From Flavobacteriales bacterium (GTDB lineage: Bacteria > Bacteroidota > Bacteroidia > Flavobacteriales_D > Parvicellaceae), in NCBI GenBank assembly GCA_029251405.1, contig JAQXDK010000042.1:30151-94150 (forward strand): DNA of 64,000 nucleotides. The letters run 5' to 3'. Below, piece after piece: positions 21,320 through 30,724 of this stretch. Below the pieces are notes generated by a model. It did no database searches, was not told the origin of the DNA, and saw only the letters and a program-made list of their open reading frames with translations. How positions within the stretch are numbered: the first letter of the stretch is position 1; every line of letters begins with the position of its first letter. Made by a program: the position numbers and the translations under genes.

Positions 21320-23584
21320 ATGGTTTTTGATATAGATATGATAAGAGAGGTATATGCATTATACCCAAAGAAGATGGAAGCAATCAGCAAGCTAATTGAC
21401 CGTCCGTTAACACTCTCCGAAAAGATTTTATATACTCATATTTGGGGTGGTGAAGCAAAAGAGATTTACAAAAAAGGGGTTTCATATGTCGATTTTTCAC
21501 CTGATAGAGTAGCAATGCAGGATGCTACAGCTCAAATGGCATTATTACAATTTATGCAAGCTGGTAAATCTAAAGTTGCTGTTCCTTCTACCGCTCATGC
21601 AGATCATTTAATTCAGGCTAAATTAGGAGCAGATAAAGATTTACAAGAAGGAATTAATAAAAATAATGAGGTATTTAATTTTTTAAGTTCTGTTTGTAAT
21701 AAATACGGAATTGGTTTCTGGAAACCGGGTGCTGGTATCATTCACCAAGTTGTTTTAGAGAATTATGCTTTTCCAGGAGGTATGATGATTGGAACAGATT
21801 CGCACACTGTGAATGCTGGTGGGTTAGGAATGGTAGCTATTGGTGTAGGCGGAGCAGATGCAGTAGACGTAATGGCAGGTATGCCATGGGAACTTAAATT
21901 CCCTAAGTTGATTGGCGTTAAATTAACAGGTAAATTAAATGGTTGGACTTCACCTAAAGATGTCATCTTAAAAGTTGCTGGTATTTTGTCTGTAAAAGGA
22001 GGCACAGGTTGTATTGTTGAATATTTTGGAGAAGGAGCTCAATCAATTTCCTGTACTGGAAAAGGTACTATTTGTAATATGGGAGCTGAAATTGGAGCGA
22101 CTACTTCCACATTTGGTTACGATGATTCCATGAGAAGATATTTGAGTGCAACGGGAAGAGAAGAAGTGGTTCAACTAGCTGACGAAATTGCTCATCATTT
22201 AACTGGAGATAGTGAAGTTTATGAAAATCCAGAAAATTACTTCGATCAAGTTATTGAAATAAATTTAGACGAACTAACACCACATTTAAACGGTCCATTT
22301 ACTCCTGATTTAGCAACTCCTGTTTCAGAAATGAAAGAAGCTGCTAAAAAGAACAGTTGGCCAACCAATATTGAATGGGCCTTAATAGGGTCTTGTACAA
22401 ATTCGTCCTATGAAGATTTAACTAGAGCAGCTTCAATAGTTGAAGATGCTGTTAGCAAAGGAGTTGAACCTAAAGCGATTTTAGGAATAAATCCTGGTTC
22501 CGAGCAAGTTAGATTTACTGCAGAAAGAGACGGATTAATAGCTACTTTTAAAAAGTTTGAAACCACTAAAATTTTCACCAATGCTTGCGGTCCTTGTATC
22601 GGGCAATGGGATCGACCTGGCGCCGAGAAAAAAGAAGTTAACTCCATTGTACATTCTTTTAATAGAAACTTCAGAAAGAGAGCCGATGGTAATCCAAATA
22701 CAATGGCTTTTGTTACTTCACCTGAAATGGTTGCAGCAGTCGCAATTTCTGGTAAGTTAGATTTTAATCCACTATCAGATTCATTAGAAAATAAAAATGG
22801 AGAAGAAGTTTATTTGTCAGAGCCAATTGGTCAAGAACTTCCAAAAAATGGATTTGATGTAGAAGATAACGGCTACCAAGCACCTGCAGTTGAAGGTAGC
22901 AACATAGAAGTAGTTGTAAATCCTGACTCTGAAAGATTACAATTACTAACACCGTTTGAAGCTTGGAATGGTGAAAATATAGAAAATGCTAGGTTGCTTA
23001 TAAAAGCGCAAGGTAAATGTACCACGGATCATATCTCTATGGCCGGCCCTTGGTTAAGATATAGAGGACACTTAGACAATATTTCTAATAATTGTTTAAT
23101 CGGTGCTATTAATGCTTTTGGAGGTGAATCAAACACCGTTATAAATCAATTAACCGGTACAAAAGGTGAAGTTCCAGCAACTGCTCGAGCCTATAAAGCA
23201 GCAGGTGTCTCAACAATAGTTGTTGGAGATCATAATTACGGAGAAGGATCTTCTAGAGAACATGCTGCAATGGAGCCCAGACATTTAGGAGTAAAAGCAG
23301 TTATTGTAAAATCCTTTGCTAGAATTCATGAAACAAATCTTAAAAAACAAGGTATGTTAGGCTTGACTTTTAATAATGAAAATGATTATGATCTCATAAG
23401 AGAAGACGATATTTTTAATTTTTTAGATTTAAAAGATTTTGCTCCAAAAAAGACGTTGCTTCTTGAAGTTAAACATAGTGATGGGACTGTAGACACGATT
23501 ACTCTAAACCACACTTACAATGACCAACAAATAGAGTGGTTCAAGTACGGTTCTGCTTTAAATTTAATTAAGACCAATAATTAA
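21320..23584 (+). CDS. acnA: Aconitate hydratase (mitochondrial-type)
   Basis: The TCA cycle enzyme interconverts citrate and isocitrate with a [4Fe-4S] cluster. It has 754 residues, the length of the mitochondrial-type aconitase usual in Bacteroidota and shorter than the ~890-residue AcnA/IRP group; the symbol acnA is used loosely. Cluster ligands are Cys359 in [10 protein letters not shown], and Cys423 and Cys426 in [10 protein letters not shown]. The C-terminal swivel domain has [19 protein letters not shown] with the catalytic serine. A GH109-like oxidoreductase follows 1 base after its stop. Confidence 0.95.
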   Translation: MVFDIDMIREVYALYPKKMEAISKLIDRPLTLSEKILYTHIWGGEAKEIYKKGVSYVDFSPDRVAMQDATAQMALLQFMQAGKSKVAVPSTAHADHLIQAKLGADKDLQEGINKNNEVFNFLSSVCNKYGIGFWKPGAGIIHQVVLENYAFPGGMMIGTDSHTVNAGGLGMVAIGVGGADAVDVMAGMPWELKFPKLIGVKLTGKLNGWTSPKDVILKVAGILSVKGGTGCIVEYFGEGAQSISCTGKGTICNMGAEIGATTSTFGYDDSMRRYLSATGREEVVQLADEIAHHLTGDSEVYENPENYFDQVIEINLDELTPHLNGPFTPDLATPVSEMKEAAKKNSWPTNIEWALIGSCTNSSYEDLTRAASIVEDAVSKGVEPKAILGINPGSEQVRFTAERDGLIATFKKFETTKIFTNACGPCIGQWDRPGAEKKEVNSIVHSFNRNFRKRADGNPNTMAFVTSPEMVAAVAISGKLDFNPLSDSLENKNGEEVYLSEPIGQELPKNGFDVEDNGYQAPAVEGSNIEVVVNPDSERLQLLTPFEAWNGENIENARLLIKAQGKCTTDHISMAGPWLRYRGHLDNISNNCLIGAINAFGGESNTVINQLTGTKGEVPATARAYKAAGVSTIVVGDHNYGEGSSREHAAMEPRHLGVKAVIVKSFARIHETNLKKQGMLGLTFNNENDYDLIREDDIFNFLDLKDFAPKKTLLLEVKHSDGTVDTITLNHTYNDQQIEWFKYGSALNLIKTNN

Positions 23585-23585
23585 A

Positions 23586-24986
23586 ATGATTAAAAAAACT
23601 AGTTATAGGTTGGTTTTAATTTCAGTTTATTTATTATGTTTTTACAATATTTCAGGTCAAAATAAAGTTTTTTTATCAGATTACGATGAATTATTTTCCA
23701 TTTGGGATACATCCCAATACAAAGATGAAAACAATGCATTACAATTAAGATGTCCCAAGATTGACACTGTTAAAATAGGCTTAATAGGATTAGGTAACCG
23801 AGGTCAAATGGCTTTGGAAAGATTACCTAACATTAAGGGTGTAAAAATTGTTGCAATTGCAGACATTGACTCTAATAAAGTTAACAGCTCTTACAACAAA
23901 TATTTTAAAAGTTCTTCATTTCCCAAACCCGATAGATACTATCTTAAAAACGATTGGAAAGAAATTTGCCAGAGAAATGATGTTGATTTAATTTACGTTT
24001 GCACTCATTGGGAGCTACATACACCAATAGCTTTGTATGCAATGGAAAATAATAAACATGTAGCAGTCGAAGTACCTGCGGCGCTAACAGTAAAAGACTG
24101 TTGGGATTTAGTAAAGACTGCTGAAAGAACAAAAAAACATTGCATTCAGCTTGAAAATTGCATGTATGATTTTTTTGAAATATCTGTTTTAAATATGGCC
24201 CAAAACAAGAAGCTTGGTGAAATAGTACACACAGAAGGAGCTTATATTCACGATTTAAAGTCATTAAATTTTAGTAAAACATATTATTGGGATTTTTGGA
24301 GATTAAGAAACCTACAAAAAACTGACGGCAATACATATCCAACTCACGGATTAGGTCCTCTTGCTCACTTATTGAATATTCATAGAGGAGATAGAATGAC
24401 TCATTTAGTTTCCATGTCTTCTTCACAGTTTGGTCTCTCAAAATATTCTCATGAAAAATTACCAGAAAATAGTATTTGGAAACATCAAAAATTCAAAAAA
24501 GGCGATATGAATACTACACTAATAAAGACCCAAAATGGTAAAACAATTATGTTGCAGCACGATGTGACTAGTCCAAGACCGTATTCTAGAATTTTCACAG
24601 TTAGCGGGACAGATGGTTTTGTTCAGAAATATCCACTACAGTCTATGTCTTTCACCCCTAAGTCACATCATATTTTAGATAAAGAAGCTCTAAATGATAC
24701 GCTTTTAAAATATGAACCTACAATTATTAAAAACATAAAAGAAAAAGCTCAAGAAGTTGGAGGACACGGAGGTATGGATTTCATTATGGACTTCAGGTTA
24801 ATTTACTGTCTGAGAAATGGATTGCCTTTAGATCAAGATGTTTACGACGCAGCAGAATGGTCCTCAATTGTTGCATTATCAAGAAAATCTGTTAATAAAG
24901 GGAGTAAAGCAATCAAAATTCCAGATTTCACTAGAGGAAGTTGGGGTGAACTTAATAAGGTAACATATTTTTTAAACCAAGATTAA
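23586..24986 (+). CDS. Gfo/Idh/MocA oxidoreductase, GH109-like, with signal peptide
   Basis: The 466-residue protein has an N-terminal hydrophobic signal (MIKKTSYRLVLISVYLLCF), then a Rossmann motif GLIGLGNRGQMAL near residue 60. The C-terminal motif GGHGGMDFIMDFRLIYCLRN followed by PLDQDVYDAAEWS is typical of GH109 enzymes (alpha-N-acetylgalactosaminidase, NAD+ used as a bound cofactor). I infer a glycosidase or related role outside the cytoplasm. The signal lacks a twin-arginine motif, although NAD-loaded relatives often use Tat. It lies 1 base after aconitase; its stop overlaps the convergent SiaB-like gene by 4 bases. Confidence 0.85.
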   Translation: MIKKTSYRLVLISVYLLCFYNISGQNKVFLSDYDELFSIWDTSQYKDENNALQLRCPKIDTVKIGLIGLGNRGQMALERLPNIKGVKIVAIADIDSNKVNSSYNKYFKSSSFPKPDRYYLKNDWKEICQRNDVDLIYVCTHWELHTPIALYAMENNKHVAVEVPAALTVKDCWDLVKTAERTKKHCIQLENCMYDFFEISVLNMAQNKKLGEIVHTEGAYIHDLKSLNFSKTYYWDFWRLRNLQKTDGNTYPTHGLGPLAHLLNIHRGDRMTHLVSMSSSQFGLSKYSHEKLPENSIWKHQKFKKGDMNTTLIKTQNGKTIMLQHDVTSPRPYSRIFTVSGTDGFVQKYPLQSMSFTPKSHHILDKEALNDTLLKYEPTIIKNIKEKAQEVGGHGGMDFIMDFRLIYCLRNGLPLDQDVYDAAEWSSIVALSRKSVNKGSKAIKIPDFTRGSWGELNKVTYFLNQD

Positions 24987-25543
24987 ATCTTATCTACTTT
25001 TATATTTAGAGTGACTAATGAAAGTTGGTCGTCTAGTGGAGATGATTGATAGTCAATCAAGTTTTTTGATTTCATTGCCATAATTATAACACCTAAACCA
25101 GCACCTCCTTTTTTAGAAATCTTTCCATTAGTTAGTGTTTCTAAGTAAACAGACTTTAAACCAGGTCTGTCTAATGTATTTAAATGATCAATATTTTTAA
25201 AAAGAGTGTTTATGTTTTCATTCATTATTAAGTTCGAAAAGGAACAAATGAATTCTTCTTCAAATATTGAAATATAAAAGAACGAATGTTGTTTTTTATC
25301 ACTAGAAAAGTCTCCGTGATTTTTTATGTTTTGAAGACCTTCAATAAGAATATTGAAAATATTTTTAATATTTTTTTTTGCTGCACCTATTTCAAACAAT
25401 TTTGATTCAGCAGTTTCACATATTTCAGATATTTTTTCAGAGTCAAGTTCTCCAAAGTTGGAAATGAAAATAGTACCCTGATTATCTTTGATAGTCTGTT
25501 CAGAGCTTATATATAATTTTTCTATAGATTTTAGTAAATCCAT
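24983..25543 (-). CDS. SiaB-family (DUF6272) GHKL-type kinase-like protein
   Basis: The 186-residue cytoplasmic protein resembles the SiaB/DUF6272 family, small HATPase-fold kinases of partner-switching systems. An N-box-like EGLQNIKNHG and a glycine-rich lid GGAGLGVIIMAM are visible, as in anti-sigma-factor kinases. In Pseudomonas, SiaB phosphorylates the STAS protein SiaC, but no SiaA phosphatase, STAS protein or diguanylate cyclase is present in this window. It stands alone, 57 bases after the SirB1-like gene. The partner is unknown. Confidence 0.75.
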   Translation of the reverse strand: MDLLKSIEKLYISSEQTIKDNQGTIFISNFGELDSEKISEICETAESKLFEIGAAKKNIKNIFNILIEGLQNIKNHGDFSSDKKQHSFFYISIFEEEFICSFSNLIMNENINTLFKNIDHLNTLDRPGLKSVYLETLTNGKISKKGGAGLGVIIMAMKSKNLIDYQSSPLDDQLSLVTLNIKVDKI

Positions 25544-25600
25544 CTTGCCTTTAAATTTAGGTAAATTTATATTACAATTAATCTCTAGTAAATATTAATT

Positions 25601-26473
25601 TTATTTATAGATACTGATTATTTTTTTCAAATCATTTATTTTAGAATGATCGTTTGATGAATTAAAACTAAAATTTAGATTGGTCAATATTCTTTTGGTA
25701 ATATGTTTAATTGGACATGGGGTATAATAATACTCGTTTTCTATTACATTTATTTGCTGCATAAAATCCTGAATATCTTCTTTTTTTAGTACAACTCCTT
25801 GGCTAAATGGATTTATGTAAAATAGGACATCTTCTTTATTAAACTTGCCACCAATTAAATTATTATAATTTTTGTTTAAGAATCCAACAATAAAGTGATT
25901 AGGAAGATTGATTCCCATTATTGTTAAATTTAATTGTCGTGCAATTTCAATATAAAGTATGGAATTAGATAAAGGATTACCTTTTTTATTCTGAAGTAAT
26001 TTTCCAAAAGAAGAATTATCTGCAGAATGGTAGTTTCTTTTATCACCTATAAATTTATATTCGTCATACAATACATCGTTTATGATACTGATCTTTTTCA
26101 ATGGATCCATATTATCATTAAGGCGAACAGATATTTCACTAACAATTTCAGAAATTTGATTTTGAATATAACTCTTAGTAATGTTTGGAAAGAAATATTG
26201 ATCGATTTGTAGAACACCGTCAATTAGATTCACAGGATGTCGTAACCATTTCTTGTGAGAGGTTACCATTTCATTCAAATTTATTTCATGAGTTAGATTT
26301 GAGATTCTTGTTTTATAAGCAGAGTCTAAGTGATTTTCGAAATTTGCTTTTTCTAATATTGGGATGCATACTTCTCCAAGTTCTAAAAGTTGATTTTTAA
26401 CTTGATTATATATGTTTAAATCGGGATCGTCTAACAAGCTAACAAGTGCTTTAATCTCTTTTATATTTTTCAT
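25601..26473 (-). CDS. SirB1-like transglutaminase-fold protein
   Basis: The 290-residue protein carries the SirB1/transglutaminase-like domain in its middle. Recognisable features are WLRHPVNLIDGVLQID, the DVLYDEYKFIGDKRNYHSAD helix, NKKGNPLSNSILYIEIARQL and LPNHFIVGF, the last including the conserved His of the family. The catalytic Cys of true transglutaminases is not evident, which is normal for SirB1 relatives. The N-terminal ~75 residues resemble a HEAT-like helical region. Its biological role is unknown. It has 45 bases to the nucleoside phosphorylase upstream and 57 to the SiaB-like gene downstream. Confidence 0.78.
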   Translation of the reverse strand: MKNIKEIKALVSLLDDPDLNIYNQVKNQLLELGEVCIPILEKANFENHLDSAYKTRISNLTHEINLNEMVTSHKKWLRHPVNLIDGVLQIDQYFFPNITKSYIQNQISEIVSEISVRLNDNMDPLKKISIINDVLYDEYKFIGDKRNYHSADNSSFGKLLQNKKGNPLSNSILYIEIARQLNLTIMGINLPNHFIVGFLNKNYNNLIGGKFNKEDVLFYINPFSQGVVLKKEDIQDFMQQINVIENEYYYTPCPIKHITKRILTNLNFSFNSSNDHSKINDLKKIISIYK

Positions 26474-26518
26474 ATTACTACCCTTACGAAAAATAATCTT
26501 AAAGGTTATTAAAATAAC

Positions 26519-27409
26519 CTAAATTCTTGACAGGACTATTTGAACTAAGTTTTCTACTGCTTTTTTATAATCTTTAGAAAAAGTATTTGAAAATCTATTT
26601 CCTATAACAGCACAAACAGTACAAGCTTGATGACCAAGCATAGCGCTTAACCCATAAAGTGCAGAGGTCTCCATTTCAAAATTTAATATTTTGAGTCCTT
26701 TGTAATCAAATCTATTCAAAAATTCATTCATATCAGGAACCTTAGTAGTGAGTCTTAGAGTTCTACCTTGAGGCCCATAGAACCCATTAGCTGTAGCTGT
26801 TATTCCTTGAAACATGTCTTTACCAATCTTCTCACAAAGTTTTTCATTTGCACTAACAAAATAAGGTTTGTTTGCTTCTGTTGGCCATGGGATTTGTTGT
26901 AGAAAAGCTTTTTGTAATGCTAATTCCTCATGATTAAATACAGGGTTGTAAAATGATAAAAGCCCATCAAAACCAAGACCATAACTAGAAATCACAAATT
27001 TATCTACTGGAATTTCTTTTTGCAAAGCACCACAAGTTCCGAGTCTAATGATTTTTAATGAAGTATGGTTTTTTTTTATTTTTTTGCTTTTGAAATCTAT
27101 ATTTAATAAGGCGTCTAGCTCATTAATTACTATATCTATATTATCACATCCAATACCAGTGGAAATTACAGAAACCCTCTTGTTATTTAAAAGTCCGGTG
27201 TGAGTTACAAATTCTCTTTTAGCTCTTTTAACTTCTATTCTATCAAAATATTTTGAAATTGTTGGCACACGCTCTTGATCTCCCACTAGTATAATTGTTG
27301 AACCAACTTCCTCAGGTAGTAAGTCTAAATGATAGATGCGTCCTTCATCTGTTATAATGAGTTCCGTAGGGGGAATACTTTTTTCTGAAAAATTTACTTC
27401 TTGCTGCAT
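26519..27409 (-). CDS. Nucleoside phosphorylase (uridine phosphorylase-like, PNP_UDP_1 family)
   Basis: The 296-residue protein belongs to the PNP/UDP family, which phosphorolyses nucleosides. Visible segments: ILVGDQERVPTISKYFD (phosphate site), STGIGCDNIDIVINEL, IIRLGTCGALQ and LNFEMETSALYGLSAMLGH (ribose-binding Met-Glu motif). These are closest to the Bacteroidota uridine phosphorylase-like group, but the preferred base cannot be read with certainty. It is the window's second nucleoside phosphorylase, from a different family from the one at 9864-10676. Confidence 0.88.
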   Translation of the reverse strand: MQQEVNFSEKSIPPTELIITDEGRIYHLDLLPEEVGSTIILVGDQERVPTISKYFDRIEVKRAKREFVTHTGLLNNKRVSVISTGIGCDNIDIVINELDALLNIDFKSKKIKKNHTSLKIIRLGTCGALQKEIPVDKFVISSYGLGFDGLLSFYNPVFNHEELALQKAFLQQIPWPTEANKPYFVSANEKLCEKIGKDMFQGITATANGFYGPQGRTLRLTTKVPDMNEFLNRFDYKGLKILNFEMETSALYGLSAMLGHQACTVCAVIGNRFSNTFSKDYKKAVENLVQIVLSRI

Positions 27410-27435
27410 GTTATGAAACTTTATTTAAATAATAA

Positions 27436-28200
27436 TTATGGATCAAGTGAACTGAAAACTTTCTTTAAGATATCGGATGTTCTACTAATAGGATTTTTTC
27501 TAATTTCCTTTTCTTGAATTTCTACTAATTTAAAAAGTCCCGAAATTGCTCTCTCGGTAACGTATTTATTTAAATCAGTTTCTATTTTTTCTTTTCCACT
27601 TAGTTTAGTTGTTTGGTTATATTTATTTACTAAAGGAGTCCAATAGGTGGTTAGTTGAACTTTATCAATTGCTTTTTTTACTTCTGGTATAAATAGTGAG
27701 TAGAGTTTAGAACCAGTTTGATTTTCCAAGAAAATAGTTGCTGCATTATCGTTTCCTTTAAGTATTTTAATTCCGTCAGTAACGTTCATATTTTTGATAG
27801 CATCAATAAATATAGGCGAAGCGGTTTTGCAAGCTTCTTCAGCTGCTTCATTGAGTGTTTGTTCAAATTTCTCTACCTTTCTATCTAACCCCCATTGCAT
27901 TGCTTTGTCTCTTACATTTTTAGCTTCTGGTGGAAAAGGAATGCGTATCAAATCATTTTTTAAAAAGCCACCAATAGCAGATGCTTTTTCAGTACCCTTT
28001 GTAACTCCAATACTTAGAGCCTCTTTAAGTCCTTTAATGACTTCATCATTATTTAAAGGATTGGTTTTTACTTTATTTTCTGATGGAAACTGAGTTTTGA
28101 CTTGTTTAGATATTTTATTAATATTTATCTGAGAATTTATAGAATTTGAAAAGAAGAAAAATATTAAAGTGTATATGAAAAGAAGTTTATTTTTAATCAT
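27436..28200 (-). CDS. DUF4197 domain protein, exported
   Basis: I chose the ATG at 28200 (254 residues), which gives the signal peptide MIKNKLLFIYTLIFFFFSNS; the frame can be extended to a TTG at 28218, but this adds nothing sensible. The mature part matches DUF4197: EALSIGVTKGTEKASAIGGF, IRIPFPPEAKNVRDKA and the NMNVTDGIKILKGNDNAATIF segment. The family is predicted periplasmic and has no known function. It lies 26 bases from the nucleoside phosphorylase downstream and is divergent from cinA. Confidence 0.85.
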   Translation of the reverse strand: MIKNKLLFIYTLIFFFFSNSINSQININKISKQVKTQFPSENKVKTNPLNNDEVIKGLKEALSIGVTKGTEKASAIGGFLKNDLIRIPFPPEAKNVRDKAMQWGLDRKVEKFEQTLNEAAEEACKTASPIFIDAIKNMNVTDGIKILKGNDNAATIFLENQTGSKLYSLFIPEVKKAIDKVQLTTYWTPLVNKYNQTTKLSGKEKIETDLNKYVTERAISGLFKLVEIQEKEIRKNPISRTSDILKKVFSSLDP

Positions 28201-28280
28201 GTTTAATTTTAAATTCAATATACCAAAAATATTGCCAAACTAATTTTTCTATTGCAAAACTTAATTTATAATTTAACAGA

Positions 28281-29528
28281 ATGAAATGCACTTTAATTTC
28301 TATTGGCGATGAGTTATTAATAGGTCAGACGGTAAATACCAATGCTTCTTGGTTAGGTGAACAACTAAATAACTTGGGGTTTTCTATTGTTTTTGGAGCA
28401 GTTATTCCAGATGATAAAGCAGAAATTCTTAACACCCTTTATAAATCTTCTTTAAATTCGGAAATAATTATAATGACTGGCGGATTAGGTCCTACAAAAG
28501 ACGACATTACCAAACATACACTTTGTGAGTATTTTGAGACGCCATTGGTGCTAAATCCTGAAATTGAAAAAAAGATAATATATTACTTTCAGAGTGTAAA
28601 TCGTCCTATTCTTAAATCTAATAAAGATCAAGCGTTATTACCTGAAAATTGTACTATTCTTCCTAATTCAAGAGGAACTGCAAGTGGGATGTGGTTTGAA
28701 AAAGAAAATAAAATTTATATTTCACTACCAGGTGTTCCATATGAAATGAAAGGTATTATGCAAGAATATGTATTCCCAAAATTATTATCTAAAATTGGTG
28801 GAGAAAAATTAGTACTTAACAAAACTATAAGAACTCATGGTATGGGAGAATCTTTTTTAGCTGAAATTATTAAATCTTGGGAAGATGATCTGGTGCAATC
28901 AGAAATTAAACTGGCCTATTTACCGTCTCCGGGTATAGTTAAATTAAGACTTACTGCTATTGGAATAAATAACGAGAGGTTGAAAGATAAACTCGAACTG
29001 GCAACAAGTAAATTGAAAGATCTAATTCCAAACGAAATCTATGGATACGAAAACGCTACTATGGAAGGAGTCGTAGGAGAATTATTAATAAAAAAGAAAT
29101 GTTCTTTAGCTACTGCAGAAAGTTGTACTGGAGGTAGTGTTGCCAAGATGATTACAAGCATTAGTGGCAGTTCTTCTTATTTTAATGGAAGTATTGTAAG
29201 CTATTCCAACGATTCAAAAATTAACCTTTTAGGTGTCAAAAATCAAACTTTAATCGATTATGGAGCTGTATCTAAACAAGTTGTTGAAGAAATGGCTGTA
29301 GATGTAAAAATTAAATTAAAAACCGATTATGGAATTTCTACTTCTGGAATTGCTGGCCCTGGTGGTGGATCGAAAGATAAGCCAGTAGGTACTGTATGGA
29401 TAGCAGTCTCGGGAAAAAATGGAGTAGTATCTAAAAAATTGACATTAGGTTATAACAGGGAAAGAAATATTCATGTTTCCTCACTTTCTGTTTTGAATTT
29501 ACTGAGATTGGAATTGTTAAAAATTTAA
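28281..29528 (+). CDS. cinA: CinA-family protein (molybdopterin-binding domain plus NMN amidohydrolase domain)
   Basis: The 415-residue protein has two domains. Residues 1-170 are a MoCF-type fold, with ISIGDELLIGQTVNTNASWL at the start and MTGGLGPTKDDITKHTL; the segment near SLPGVPYEMKG is also typical. The C-terminal ~160 residues hold the amidohydrolase motif TAESCTGGSVAKMIT and GIAGPGGGS. CinA enzymes deamidate NMN and can hydrolyse ADP-ribose in nucleotide recycling. The gene is divergent from DUF4197 and convergent with the pyrophosphatase gene. Confidence 0.95.
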   Translation: MKCTLISIGDELLIGQTVNTNASWLGEQLNNLGFSIVFGAVIPDDKAEILNTLYKSSLNSEIIIMTGGLGPTKDDITKHTLCEYFETPLVLNPEIEKKIIYYFQSVNRPILKSNKDQALLPENCTILPNSRGTASGMWFEKENKIYISLPGVPYEMKGIMQEYVFPKLLSKIGGEKLVLNKTIRTHGMGESFLAEIIKSWEDDLVQSEIKLAYLPSPGIVKLRLTAIGINNERLKDKLELATSKLKDLIPNEIYGYENATMEGVVGELLIKKKCSLATAESCTGGSVAKMITSISGSSSYFNGSIVSYSNDSKINLLGVKNQTLIDYGAVSKQVVEEMAVDVKIKLKTDYGISTSGIAGPGGGSKDKPVGTVWIAVSGKNGVVSKKLTLGYNRERNIHVSSLSVLNLLRLELLKI

Positions 29529-29550
29529 AGTTTTTTATATGAGAAATTAT

Positions 29551-30117
29551 TTACTTGTTAAGACTCCATTTTTTTATTTCCTTGAGAGCTGATGCTTTAT
29601 TTCCCCAACTAATAAATTCCATTTTACCGGCTCCCTTATAATTGCAAAACCATGTTTTTAAGATGGTCTTTACAGAGTTAGGTATGGAATCGTTTGTGTA
29701 AGTCTGATTACTATTTTTTGGGACTGCGATTATTTTATGATCTTCCTGACCTTTATCTAATAGTTTTAAAATACCCACAGCGTTAATAGGTATTTTCTCA
29801 CCTTGACTTACAGATTCTGAGATTATTAAAACATCTAATGCATCTCCGTCACCTCCTCTAGACGGATCCATATAAGTGTTTTCAATAAATCCATAATTTC
29901 CAGGGTAGGGTAGGTAATTTATTGTTCTTTTTTTACCTTCAATTATTTCAACTTCAAAGCTATTAGATTTGTAATTATATTCATATTTAAGATTAGTTCC
30001 AGCAGGAATTTCAACTATGGCATTCCATGATTCTTCCTTAGGTATGGAATTAGTTTGGCTTTTAGAAGTGCAATTGAGAAGGAAGCTTAAAATAAATATG
30101 GAGTAGTAATACTTCAC
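29551..30117 (-). CDS. ppa: Family I inorganic pyrophosphatase with lipoprotein signal
   Basis: The 188-residue protein has the family I signature YPGNYGFIENTYMD and GGDGDALDVLII, which carries the metal-binding Asp triad for hydrolysing pyrophosphate. Unusually, it begins with a lipobox (SIFILSFLLNC, Cys16), so the enzyme is probably membrane-anchored and faces the periplasm or outside. It is the last gene of the block at 30118-34560: its ATG directly abuts the DUF4956 stop (no intergenic base). I infer that it removes PPi released by the VTC/DUF4956 pair; the symbol ppa is used for the family only. Confidence 0.9.
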   Translation of the reverse strand: MKYYYSIFILSFLLNCTSKSQTNSIPKEESWNAIVEIPAGTNLKYEYNYKSNSFEVEIIEGKKRTINYLPYPGNYGFIENTYMDPSRGGDGDALDVLIISESVSQGEKIPINAVGILKLLDKGQEDHKIIAVPKNSNQTYTNDSIPNSVKTILKTWFCNYKGAGKMEFISWGNKASALKEIKKWSLNK

Positions 30118-30723
30118 TTATTCTTCTCTATTGTAATAAATAGTAATCGATGCAGTGTCTCTTAAGAAATCAATTTTATCAACCTTAACTGCATGTATGG
30201 GTAGCCCAGTTCTTTGCTTTAAATCTTCCATCATTTTCTCTTGACTGTCAGGTTTAATTAAATCAATTTTTTCATAAAGTATACTTTTTGATTCTTCAAT
30301 AGATTGGAACCAAACACTATCCACTAAATAGGTGATTAAAGTGATAAATCCATTAGTAAATAGTACCTCAAAAATGCTTATTGATTTATTAGATAAAGCA
30401 TTAATCATTGATATTCCAATTACTATAAAAAGATAAGTCATTTGCCTTATAGGAATAGCTTCCGTTCTATATCTCAAAATTCCAAAAACAGCAAATAAGC
30501 CAAGGGCAAATCCCATTTCCATGGGAACTTTTCTTAATAGAAAACATATGAAAAAAGTAAGAATATTAAACATTATAAATGTGAAAACATAGTCCTTGTC
30601 GTCCTTAACTTTATAATAAATTGCTCTTACAATTACAATTAAAAAAATGAAGTTAATTCCAAATTTGAATAGTAATTTTGACAAATCTTGCAAGTCAAAG
30701 AACTGAATACCATATATTTCCAT
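30118..30723 (-). CDS. DUF4956 membrane protein
   Basis: The 201-residue protein has about five hydrophobic segments (near 16-38, 44-62, 70-87, 93-111 and 113-132), followed by a soluble C-terminal domain of about 60 residues. The conserved family segment FAVFGILRYRTEAIPIRQMTYLF is visible (residues 77-99). DUF4956 genes usually lie beside VTC-type polymerases, but their function is unknown; a channel or membrane partner for the polymerase is plausible. It starts 1 base after the VTC stop and abuts the pyrophosphatase gene. Confidence 0.85.
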   Translation of the reverse strand: MEIYGIQFFDLQDLSKLLFKFGINFIFLIVIVRAIYYKVKDDKDYVFTFIMFNILTFFICFLLRKVPMEMGFALGLFAVFGILRYRTEAIPIRQMTYLFIVIGISMINALSNKSISIFEVLFTNGFITLITYLVDSVWFQSIEESKSILYEKIDLIKPDSQEKMMEDLKQRTGLPIHAVKVDKIDFLRDTASITIYYNREE

Positions 30724-30724
30724 T

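Noticed and set aside
23944..24264. Minus-strand open frame of 106 codons inside the GH109-like gene
   Set aside because: It is antisense to a well-supported gene and shows no family resemblance.
27794..28093. Plus-strand open frame of 99 codons inside the DUF4197 gene
   Set aside because: It is a shadow of the minus-strand gene and has no recognisable motif.
28201..28218. TTG start for the DUF4197 gene
   Set aside because: The ATG at 28200 starts a clean signal peptide; the extension adds nothing recognisable.
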